Of a DNA stretch of 5,630 nucleotides, positions 1 to 5,424 are shown in pieces. Below the pieces are notes generated by a model. That model did no database searches. It was not told the DNA's origin and saw only the letters and a list, made by a program, of their open reading frames with translations. Position numbers and translations under genes: made by a program. This stretch comes from a bacterium (GTDB lineage Bacteria > Sumerlaeota > Sumerlaeia > MVZB01), in contig JAMCWS010000382.1 of NCBI GenBank assembly GCA_023480605.1, forward strand, positions 1 to 5,630, read 5' to 3'. Each line of letters starts with the position of its first letter. Position 1 is the stretch's first letter.

Positions 1-187
1 GCAGCCGTTCGCGGGCGCAGGCGATCAAGAGGTCGGTCACCTTCGTATCGCTCTTGGCGCGCTTGCCGGGCGCCGAGAGGGCGATGATGCGCCGGTCGGG
101 GTCGGCCCGGATGATGTCGCAAACATGATGAATCGCCTCGGCCGTGGCCAGCGAAGTGCCGCCGAACTTGCAAACCTTGAGTCCCAT
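1..187 (-). CDS. lysC: Aspartate kinase, N-terminal part (runs off the left edge)
   Basis: Aspartate kinase phosphorylates L-aspartate with ATP in the cytoplasm, the first step toward lysine, threonine, methionine and diaminopimelate. Reading leftward from ATG at 187, the 62 visible residues begin MGLKVCKFGGTSLA. KFGGTS is the nucleotide/phosphate-binding signature at the very start of the amino-acid kinase fold. Further in is ALSAPGKR followed by DTKVTDLL, the pattern of the aspartokinase group that has SAPGKR where other amino-acid kinases differ. The start is supported by GGAGAG about eight bases upstream. Catalytic residues further in and the C-terminal ACT regulatory domains lie outside the window, so feedback type and any fusion to homoserine dehydrogenase cannot be judged. 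The gene lies 175 bases downstream of mnmG on the same strand, with a possible leader ORF and hairpin in the gap. The symbol lysC is by family; the paralogue could be named differently. Confidence 0.9.
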   Translation of the reverse strand, partial: MGLKVCKFGGTSLATAEAIHHVCDIIRADPDRRIIALSAPGKRAKSDTKVTDLLIACARERL

Positions 188-239
188 GAGTCTCTCTCCA
201 CTCCCTTGCGTCGCCCTGGCGATGGGCGGCCATTTGCCC

Positions 240-261
240 TCGCGCGCCACCCCGGGCGCGA
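240..261. other. Small GC-rich hairpin directly after the leader ORF stop
   Basis: TCGCGC at 240-245 pairs with GCGCGA at 256-261, and CC at 247-248 can pair with GG at 254-255 around a bulged G. A further five-pair stem is possible at 212-216 with 224-228. In GC-rich DNA such short stems are common, so the functional meaning is weak. The position, immediately after the TAA at 262 and before the aspartate kinase Shine-Dalgarno, is the only reason to note it. Confidence 0.3.
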
Positions 262-330
262 TTAAGTGAATATTTCTACAGGAAAGACGGTAAACAAACC
301 ATCGTTTTCCGTTTCCGTCTTTCGTTCCAT
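262..330 (-). CDS. Possible 22-codon leader ORF upstream of aspartate kinase
   Basis: On the minus strand an ATG at 330 opens a 22-codon frame ending in TAA at 262-264. It begins MERKTETEND and ends VEIFT. A GGGAGG Shine-Dalgarno-like sequence sits nine bases before the ATG. The peptide has four threonines (ACG, ACG, ACC, ACT) and one lysine, and the frame covers a strong inverted repeat at 282-323. It ends 75 bases before the aspartate kinase start. That arrangement resembles amino-acid leader peptides such as thrL of enterobacteria, but the threonines are scattered rather than clustered, and a frame this short can arise by chance. No homologue is recognised. Confidence 0.2.
   Translation of the reverse strand: MERKTETENDGLFTVFPVEIFT
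282..323. other. Strong inverted repeat (hairpin) between mnmG and aspartate kinase
   Basis: GAAAGACGG at 282-290 is perfectly complementary to CCGTCTTTC at 315-323. AAAC at 292-295 also pairs with GTTT at 311-314 if T291 is bulged. The result is a 13-pair stem with a 15-base loop. Neither strand has a clean run of Ts directly after the stem, so it is not a textbook intrinsic terminator. It could end mnmG transcription weakly, or act as a leader structure for the aspartate kinase gene. Confidence 0.6.
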
Positions 331-362
331 CCGCCTTTTCCTCCCGCGGCGGCGCCGACCCT

Positions 363-2360
363 TCAGGCGGCGGCGCCGGACTTGAGGTGAACGAGAACGA
401 GCGTCAGGTCGGTGGGATTGATGCCGGCGATCCGGCCGGCCTGGCCCAGGGTCGCCGGGCGAAAGCGGGCCAGTTTTTCACGCGCCTCGCGTCGCAGGCC
501 GTAGACGCGGTCGTAATCGAGCCAGTCGGGCAACGGCTTGTCGCCCTGCCGCCGCATGCGGTCGACCTGTTCCTGCTGCTTGTGGATATAGCCCTCGTAT
601 TTGAAATGCAGGACGATCTGTTCCTCGGCCCGGCGGCGTTCGCGTTCGTCAAGCGGGGGCGACTCGCCCACGATGGTGTCGCCCGCGCCGGCGCCGGCGG
701 CCACCCCGGCCCCGTCGTCCGCCTCCAGCAGTCCGGCCGCGCACGCCGCTCCGATCGTCACTTCGGGTCGGGCGAGGAACTGCCCCAGCGGCATGGGGCG
801 TTCGGGCCAGGGGAGGCCGGCGTGGTCGAAGGCGGCGCGGTCGAGGGCGGGCGGATTGAGCGTGCGCCGCGCGGCCGCCCGCCGCCCCGCCTCGATGCGG
901 TCGCGATAGGCCTCGAAGGCGGCCCAGCGCGCCTCGCCGATGAGGCCGACGCGCCGGCCGTGGGGGGTTAGGCGCAGGTCGGCCGTATCGTGGCGCAGCA
1001 GCAGACGATACTCGGCGCGCGAGGTGAACATTCGGTAGGGCTCGCGGTGGTCCATGGTGATGAGGTCGTCGATAAGGACGCCGATGTAGGCTTCGTCGCG
1101 TCCGAGCACGAAGGGCGCCTCGCCGCGCAGCGCCAGGGCCGCGTTGAGGCCGGCCATGAGACCCTGGGCCGCGGCTTCCTCGTAACCCGAGGTGCCGTTG
1201 AGCTGTCCGGCGAAGTAAAGGCGAGCCACCGGCTTGGTTTCCAGCGTCGGGCGCAATTGCATCGGCGGGCAGTAGGTATATTCGACGGCGTATCCCGGCC
1301 GCAACACCTCGACATTCTCAAGTCCGGGGATCGAGCGCAACATGGCGTCCTGGATGTCCTCGGGCAGCGAGGTCGGCAGGCCGTTGGGGTAGATCCAATC
1401 GGTCGCGAGCCCCTCGGGTTCGAGGAAAATCTGGTGGGCCGTTTTCGCCGCGAAGCGCACCACCTTGTCTTCGATCGATGGACAATAGCGCGGGCCGACC
1501 CCCTGGATAACGCCCGTGTAAAGCGGCGAGCGGTCAAGCCCGCCGCGGATGATCTCGTGCGTGCGTTCGTTGGTGTGCCCGATCCAGCAGCGCGCCTGGG
1601 ACCGTTCGATCGTTCTGGTGGTGAAGGAAAAGGGACGGATCGGCACGTCGCCTTCCTGGGGAGTGAATTTGGCCCAGTCGATCGACCCGGCCCGCAGGCG
1701 CGGCGGCGTGCCGGTCTTGAGCCGGCCGGTCTCGAGACCGGCGGCGCGGAAAGCATCGCCCAGCCCCACGGCGGCGCGCTCGCCCAGGCGCCCGGCGGGA
1801 AAGTGACGCAGTCCGATGTGGATGAGACCGTCGAGAAAGGTGCCGGTGGTGCAGATGACGGCGCGGGCGCGCACGCGGGTTTCGGTGCGCGCCCCGCCTT
1901 CGGTCTCATTCGTCACGATGACGCCGGCCGCGCGCGGGCGCCCGCCGGCCAGGGCGGACGGGTTGGATTCGAGCACGAGGCCGCTAGCCATGCCGGCCGC
2001 CAGGATGAGGCGCGGCGTGGCGTCCATGCGGGCGCGCATCCAGGCGTTGTAGGCCGGCTTGTCGCATTGGGCGCGTGGCGACTGCACGGCCGGTCCCTTG
2101 CGCGTGTTGATCATGCGGAACTGGATTCCGGTGGCGTCGGTCGCCAGGGCCTGCAGGCCGCCCAGCGCGTCGATTTCGCGCGTGAGGTGCCCCTTGGCCT
2201 GGCCGCCGATCGAGGGGTTGCACGACATGAGGGCCACGTGGCGCGGATCGAGCGTAAGGAGGAGCGTCTCGAAGCCCAGCGCCGCCGCGGCGTGCGCCGC
2301 CTCGCAGCCGGCGTGCCCCGCTCCGACCACGATCACGTCATATTGGTCCTTTATTCCCAT
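363..2360 (-). CDS. mnmG: tRNA uridine-5-carboxymethylaminomethyl modification enzyme MnmG (GidA)
   Basis: MnmG binds FAD and, with the GTPase MnmE, installs the carboxymethylaminomethyl group on C5 of the wobble uridine (U34) of several tRNAs in the cytoplasm. The 665-residue product has the N-terminal FAD site GAGHAG (13-18), MSCNPSIGG (45-53) with the conserved Cys47, KGPAV (88-92), GRLKTGTPPRL (212-222), YCPSIEDK (292-299) with the second conserved Cys293, FAGQLNGTSGYEEAAAQG (383-400), and the family motif region HREPYRMFTSRAEYRLLLR (438-456). The C-terminal helical domain that contacts MnmE and tRNA includes KYEGYI (587-592) and GRIAGINPTDL (642-652). E. coli MnmG is 629 residues; the extra length is partly a Gly/Ala-rich linker at about 544-570. 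The ATG at 2360 is preferred over an in-frame TTG at 2384: family similarity starts there, and the likely promoter would leave the TTG only a few bases of leader. mnmE is not in the window. Confidence 0.96.
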   Translation of the reverse strand: MGIKDQYDVIVVGAGHAGCEAAHAAAALGFETLLLTLDPRHVALMSCNPSIGGQAKGHLTREIDALGGLQALATDATGIQFRMINTRKGPAVQSPRAQCDKPAYNAWMRARMDATPRLILAAGMASGLVLESNPSALAGGRPRAAGVIVTNETEGGARTETRVRARAVICTTGTFLDGLIHIGLRHFPAGRLGERAAVGLGDAFRAAGLETGRLKTGTPPRLRAGSIDWAKFTPQEGDVPIRPFSFTTRTIERSQARCWIGHTNERTHEIIRGGLDRSPLYTGVIQGVGPRYCPSIEDKVVRFAAKTAHQIFLEPEGLATDWIYPNGLPTSLPEDIQDAMLRSIPGLENVEVLRPGYAVEYTYCPPMQLRPTLETKPVARLYFAGQLNGTSGYEEAAAQGLMAGLNAALALRGEAPFVLGRDEAYIGVLIDDLITMDHREPYRMFTSRAEYRLLLRHDTADLRLTPHGRRVGLIGEARWAAFEAYRDRIEAGRRAAARRTLNPPALDRAAFDHAGLPWPERPMPLGQFLARPEVTIGAACAAGLLEADDGAGVAAGAGAGDTIVGESPPLDERERRRAEEQIVLHFKYEGYIHKQQEQVDRMRRQGDKPLPDWLDYDRVYGLRREAREKLARFRPATLGQAGRIAGINPTDLTLVLVHLKSGAAA

Positions 2361-2398
2361 GCCGCGCGCCGCGCCCTCCCACAAGCGGATTCGGCGCC

Positions 2399-2428
2399 AT
2401 TCTACGGCAGCGCGGCGCGGGAAGGCAA
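2399..2428 (-). promoter_or_regulatory. Sigma-70-like promoter for mnmG
   Basis: Reading on the minus strand, TTGCCT (2428-2423) is followed after 18 bases by TAGAAT (2404-2399). TAGAAT matches the TATAAT consensus at five of six positions, and TTGCCT matches TTGACA at four of six. Transcription would start near 2392, giving a leader of about 32 bases before the mnmG ATG at 2360. A purine-rich GGGAGGG lies about 13 bases before that ATG. This is the best promoter-like match seen in the window, but it is prediction only. Confidence 0.55.
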
Positions 2429-2431
2429 ATA

Positions 2432-2608
2432 ATGAAAAAGCTGTCCGGCGGCGATGTGTACGTCTCGTGTTCGTTCATCGGAAACGGAGCACCGTCGGGG
2501 TCGTACGAAGTGACGACAGAAGAGGATGGATATTTTAACAACAAACCTATTATGCGCCCGTTATCTGCTTCGTGGCCCTTCGCGTGTCCCTCGTGGTTCT
2601 TCGTGTAG
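2432..2608 (+). CDS. Possible small ORF, 58 residues, unknown
   Basis: A plus-strand ATG at 2432 opens 58 codons to a TAG at 2606. It begins MKKLSGGDVYVSCSF and its middle reads TTEEDGYFNNKPIMRPLS. GGGAAGG lies six bases before the ATG, a plausible ribosome-binding site. Over the first 40 codons GC content rises from second to first to third codon position, as expected of a gene in a GC-rich genome. Against it, the last dozen codons (SASWPFACPSWFFV) are simply the translation of a degenerate intergenic repeat, no family is recognised, and the ribosome site overlaps the -35 box of the divergent mnmG promoter. It could be a decayed gene end, a real small protein that ran into a repeat, or chance. 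Confidence 0.2.
   Translation: MKKLSGGDVYVSCSFIGNGAPSGSYEVTTEEDGYFNNKPIMRPLSASWPFACPSWFFV
2568..2607. repeat. Degenerate CACGAAG-type tandem repeat
   Basis: Four imperfect units of 9 to 11 bases follow one another: CTTCGTGGC, CCTTCGCGTGT, CCCTCGTGGT and TCTTCGTGTA. On the other strand they read as variations on ACACGAAG and ACCACGAAG. Similar short intergenic arrays are, from memory, scattered through many planctomycete, verrucomicrobial and lentisphaeral genomes. Only one copy is visible here, so the genome-wide repeat status is inferred. Confidence 0.5.
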
Positions 2609-2740
2609 TGCTGTTTTTCCGGGTATCAAGCTGAAGCTTGAACTCCAAACGAGATTTCCCGCGTTTTAGTTGCGGCCCTGCCGCGCCGAGTGATTTCGTG
2701 GCTAAAAGCCGGTATGGGATGACTCGCCGCCGGGCGCCGC
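2609..2740. other. Non-coding stretch downstream of dnaK, no recognised gene or terminator
   Basis: With the ORF, promoter and repeat listed separately, this completes the 380-base gap between dnaK and mnmG. It holds the palindrome at 2627-2640 and a five-pair stem at 2672-2676 with 2680-2684 (GCGGC, CCT, GCCGC). Neither stem is followed by a T-run in the direction of dnaK transcription, so the dnaK terminator is not evident. No tRNA or other RNA gene is seen. Confidence 0.4.
2627..2640. repeat. Perfect hairpin sequence near a repeat array
   Basis: CAAGCT and AGCTTG flank a two-base GA centre, forming a perfect six-pair inverted repeat. It has no T-run on either side that would make it an intrinsic terminator of dnaK. 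Together with the CACGAAG-type array 20 bases away it may belong to a dispersed intergenic repeat element, which cannot be tested from one copy. Confidence 0.4.
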
Positions 2741-4711
2741 TCAAGCCTCTTCGGCGGCCGGTTGCGCGGAATGCGGCGCGGAATGCGGCGTCGACTGCGG
2801 CGCGGAATGCGGCGCGGGGGCGGCGAGCGAGGCGTCGGCCAGTTCGGTCTTCGTGTCGATTTTCATCGTGTCGCCGATCTCGAAGACGAAATCCTCGTTG
2901 CCGAGTCCGTCGATTGCGCCACTGCCCACCATGATCTCGGTGTAAATGCTCTTGAGAGTCCGTTGGGCGTTCTCGATGACTACCCAATCGTCCTGACGCA
3001 GGGCCACGTCCATGTGAAAGATCGCCTCCAGCATCCGGCGGTCCTGGCCTTCGTCCACCGGCGGCAGGTCGGTCCGCTGCTGACGCGCGCGATATTCCTG
3101 GCGCATCTCTTCGAGCATTTCCTGGACGGCCAGTCGGCGAACAAACTGGCGATCCTCGTCGGCTTTGCTGTTGGCCTCTTCGATCACCCGGTCCACGTCG
3201 GGCCCGGCCGTGGGCTGATATGATTCGACGCGCACGTCCTGGCGGCTGCCGGTGGTCATGTCGGTGGCCGAAACGTTGAGGATGCCGTTGGCGTCGATCG
3301 TGAAGGAAACTTCGATCTCCGGCACCTCGCGCGGCGCGGGCGCGATCCCCTCCAGGCGGAAGCGGGCCAGCGTGCGGTTTTCCTCGGCCTTTTTGCGCTC
3401 CCCCTGCAGGACGTGAACGCGCACGCTGGTTTGGTTGTCGCGCACGGTGGTGAATTTTTTATTGGCCGTTGTCGGAATCGAACTGTTGCGCGGGATCAGC
3501 GGCGCAAACAGCCCCCCCGCCAGTTCGATGCCCAGCGACAGCGGCGTCACGTCGAGCAGCAGGATTTCGGTCAGCTCGCCGCTCATGATGCCGGCCTGGA
3601 TCGCCGCCCCACGGGCCACGGCCTCGTCGGGATTGACCGATCCGTCGGGATCGCGGCCGAAAATCTCGCGCACCAGACGCACGACCGCCGGGATGCGGGT
3701 CGACCCCCCCACCAGGATGACGCTGTCGAGTTGCGTCGCGTGCAGGCCCGCGTCCGACAACGCTTGTTCGCAGGGAGGGCGCAGCCGCGCCAGCACCGGT
3801 TCGATAAGCGCTTCGAAGACCGGCCGCGTCAGTTCGGCCGTGAAATGTTTCGGTCCGGTGGCGTCGGCGCCGATAAAGGGCAGCGAGATCGTCGTCCGCT
3901 CGAGCGTCGACAATTCGCACTTGACCTTTTCGGCCGTCTCGGCGATGCGGCTCAGCACCTGCGCATCGCCTTCGACGGCCAGGCCCAGCGTCTCGCGGAT
4001 CTGCCCGATGATCCATTCCATCAGCAGCCGGTCGATGGCGTCGCCCCCCAGGAAGGTGTCGCCGCAGGTCGATTTGACTTCGAAGACGTCGCCGTCGATC
4101 TCCAGGATCGAGATATCGAACGTGCCGCCGCCGAAATCGAAAACTCCGATGCGCATGTTGCGCGCCTTGCCCAGCCCATACGCCAGCGCCGCCGCCGTCG
4201 GTTCGTTGATGATGCGCAGCGCCTCCAGGCCGGCCAGTTCGGCGGCCTTTTTGGTGGCCTGGCGCTGCGAGTCGTTAAAATACGCCGGACAGGTGATGAC
4301 GGCCTGCTGCACCGCCTCCCCCAGGTAATCTTCGGCCGTCTGGCGCATTTTCATCAGGATCTGGGCCTGGATTTGCTCGGGCAGCAGCACCCGGCCGTCC
4401 AGTTTGACGCCCACCAGTCCGTCGGGTCCTTCGGCCAGCGAATATTCGATGCCACGCCGCCGCTCCGCCGATTCGTCCCACCGGCAGCCGACGAAACGCT
4501 TGATCGAGTAAACGGTCCGGTCGGGCAGCAGCAGCCGTTGCCTTTTGGCCAGGTCGCCGACGATGACATCGCCCCCGTCTTTCGGGTAGAGTACGATCGA
4601 GGGCGTCGTCTTGCCCCCCTCGGCATTTTGCATGACCTGGGGCTTGCCGTTCTCCAGGCAGGCGACCACGGAGTTGGTGGTACCCAGGTCGATTCCGATG
4701 ACGTTTCCCAT
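2741..4711 (-). CDS. dnaK: Hsp70 molecular chaperone DnaK
   Basis: DnaK is the cytoplasmic ATP-driven Hsp70 chaperone that, with DnaJ and GrpE, binds exposed hydrophobic segments and assists folding. The 656-residue product (E. coli, 638) shows phosphate-1 motif GIDLGTTNS (6-14), Lys71 in YSIKRFVG, NEPTAAALAYG (169-179), phosphate-2 motif FDFGGGTFD (191-199) with Thr197, adenosine motif LVGGSTRIPAV (333-343), interdomain linker LLLDVTPLSLGIE (384-396), the substrate-binding beta domain to about 500, and a helical lid from about 503 to 595. The full-length insert of the Gram-negative type is present in lobe IB (about 76-108). The C-terminal tail is unusual: instead of the acidic tail common in bacterial DnaK it is Ala/Pro/His/Ser-rich and ends AAEEA. 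The start ATG matches the family N-terminus, with GGGGCGAG a few bases upstream. grpE, dnaJ and hrcA are not adjacent, so this may be one of several DnaK paralogues. Confidence 0.93.
   Translation of the reverse strand: MGNVIGIDLGTTNSVVACLENGKPQVMQNAEGGKTTPSIVLYPKDGGDVIVGDLAKRQRLLLPDRTVYSIKRFVGCRWDESAERRRGIEYSLAEGPDGLVGVKLDGRVLLPEQIQAQILMKMRQTAEDYLGEAVQQAVITCPAYFNDSQRQATKKAAELAGLEALRIINEPTAAALAYGLGKARNMRIGVFDFGGGTFDISILEIDGDVFEVKSTCGDTFLGGDAIDRLLMEWIIGQIRETLGLAVEGDAQVLSRIAETAEKVKCELSTLERTTISLPFIGADATGPKHFTAELTRPVFEALIEPVLARLRPPCEQALSDAGLHATQLDSVILVGGSTRIPAVVRLVREIFGRDPDGSVNPDEAVARGAAIQAGIMSGELTEILLLDVTPLSLGIELAGGLFAPLIPRNSSIPTTANKKFTTVRDNQTSVRVHVLQGERKKAEENRTLARFRLEGIAPAPREVPEIEVSFTIDANGILNVSATDMTTGSRQDVRVESYQPTAGPDVDRVIEEANSKADEDRQFVRRLAVQEMLEEMRQEYRARQQRTDLPPVDEGQDRRMLEAIFHMDVALRQDDWVVIENAQRTLKSIYTEIMVGSGAIDGLGNEDFVFEIGDTMKIDTKTELADASLAAPAPHSAPQSTPHSAPHSAQPAAEEA
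2764..2811. repeat. 12-base tandem repeat, four units, inside the 3' end of dnaK
   Basis: Units GCGCGGAATGCG at 2764-2775, 2776-2787 and 2800-2811 are identical. The unit at 2788-2799 (GCGTCGACTGCG) differs at three positions. Being a multiple of three, the array keeps the frame and encodes four-residue repeats, read as PHSAPQSTPHSAPHSA near residues 634-649 of DnaK. Copy number in such an array may vary between strains. Confidence 0.85.
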
Positions 4712-4977
4712 CTGGCTCGCCCCGATGAATGCGTTGACGCCATGCCCCCCGTCCCCTCCGGTGCCCGGCGGCGCCGTCGCGCCCGGCCCGGAAGAGCGAT
4801 GGCTTTACCCATAACTCATCGGAAATGGCGCGGCCGGGCATAAGAAATTTGCGCCTTTTCGGGCCTTGCGATACTGTATTTGGCGCCGGGCCGCGCGCCT
4901 TCGTCCGCGTTCGTTCGCCATCGCGCTTCCAAGTCGCGGCCGCGCGCGCCCTATCGCCCCGCGAGGGAGCCGCGCCA
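4712..4977. promoter_or_regulatory. Divergent intergenic region between dnaK and the UPF0126 gene
   Basis: The region must supply promoters in both directions. The only plus-strand candidate seen is TTGCGC (4849-4854), 17 bases, TACTGT (4872-4877), each box matching consensus at three of six positions, so it is weak. It lies in the most AT-rich part of the gap and is bracketed by an eight-base inverted repeat (4828-4835 with 4889-4896), which could be chance in GC-rich DNA. No CIRCE element (HrcA operator) and no convincing heat-shock sigma promoter was found ahead of dnaK. Confidence 0.3.
4964..4969 (+). promoter_or_regulatory. Ribosome-binding site that decides the TTG start of the UPF0126 gene
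   Basis: AGGGAG at 4964-4969 is followed by eight bases and then TTG at 4978. This spacing, together with the start of family similarity, favours TTG over the upstream ATG at 4825. Confidence 0.55.
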
Positions 4978-5424
4978 TTGACCAGCGCCGATGTCATTTA
5001 CGGTTTCGATCTTTTCGGCACGTTTTTCTTCGCCGTCTCGGGCGCGTTCCGGGCCGTCAAATATGAACTGGACCTGCTGGGCGTCGTCGTTCTGGCCACC
5101 GCGGTGGGCGTGGGCGGGGGCATCATGCGCGACGCGATGCTCGGTATTCATCCCCCCGCGGCGCTGGCCGGCAACGTTTACCTGGTGGTTTGCATCGCGG
5201 CCGGCCTGGCCGTCTTCGCTTTCGCGCCCCGGATCGCCGCCCGTTGGGATATGGTCAAGCTGGCCGACGCCGTCGGGCTGGGCGTTTTTGCGGCAGCATA
5301 CCCCTTGGGGCCAATGAGAACCTTGGCGAAGCTGCAAGGAGGGGCGGGCTTTGACAGAGAGCCCGGCGGCGGGCGGGGGGGGGGGAGCACGGCGGCGGAT
5401 GACGCGGGGTTGAGGGCAGTTTAA
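4978..5424 (+). CDS. UPF0126/TRIC-like membrane protein, C-terminal half replaced by unrelated sequence
   Basis: Bacterial members of this family (YicG/YadS type, called trimeric intracellular cation channel family proteins) are about 200-residue inner-membrane proteins built from two repeats of three helices plus a seventh. Residues 1-107 fit well: a first hydrophobic helix after DVIYGFDLFGTF with AVSGAF, the hydrophobic stretch LGVVVLATAVGV leading into the family motif GGGIMRD (46-52), then HPPAAL, a third helix (about 67-83), and ADAVGLGVFAAA, the start of helix four. After residue 107 (base 5298) similarity stops. The remaining 41 residues are Gly/Arg-rich and lack the second GGG..RD repeat. 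TTG at 4978 is chosen because GGGAG lies eight bases before it and family similarity begins there. An ATG at 4825 in the same frame would add 51 residues of non-family sequence. In vivo function is uncertain. The gene is either broken or wrongly joined. Confidence 0.75.
   Translation: MTSADVIYGFDLFGTFFFAVSGAFRAVKYELDLLGVVVLATAVGVGGGIMRDAMLGIHPPAALAGNVYLVVCIAAGLAVFAFAPRIAARWDMVKLADAVGLGVFAAAYPLGPMRTLAKLQGGAGFDREPGGGRGGGSTAADDAGLRAV
5299..5424. other. Unrecognised join between two broken genes, with an 11-G run
   Basis: This 126-base stretch separates the point where the UPF0126 protein loses family similarity from the point where the oppositely oriented NuoB does. It contains a run of 11 Gs at 5375-5385, very G-rich flanks and CCCCTTGGGG at 5301-5310. 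The reading frames of both neighbours remain open across it, but the encoded residues match neither family. No direct repeats, transposase or terminal inverted repeats are seen, so a mobile element is not supported. An assembly or cloning chimera is the simplest explanation. Confidence 0.5.

Noticed and set aside
188..362. Lysine riboswitch ahead of aspartate kinase
   Set aside because: The conserved lysine-element core sequences are not found in the 175-base gap, which is also short for that element once the leader ORF and hairpin are placed.
990..2432. A 480-codon open frame on the plus strand covering mnmG
   Set aside because: It lies wholly antisense to a gene with clear MnmG motifs. Long antisense frames are expected in GC-rich genes because stop codons are rare there, and the product shows no recognisable domain.
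2627..2684. Intrinsic terminator of dnaK
   Set aside because: The two stems found (2627-2640 and 2672-2684) are not followed by a T-run in the minus-strand direction.
3413..4843. A 476-codon open frame on the plus strand covering dnaK
   Set aside because: It is antisense to unmistakable DnaK motifs, is Arg/Gln/Asp-rich in the way reverse-strand translations of GC-rich genes are, and has no domain I recognise.
4825..4977. Upstream ATG start at 4825 for the UPF0126 gene
   Set aside because: It would add 51 Arg/Ala-rich residues with no family match, cover the likely promoter, and ignore the well-spaced ribosome site before the TTG at 4978.
4951..5424. Extension of the NuoB frame leftward past base 5424
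   Set aside because: The frame stays open but the residues are Pro/Arg-rich, lack the fourth cluster cysteine, and run antisense to the conserved part of the UPF0126 gene.
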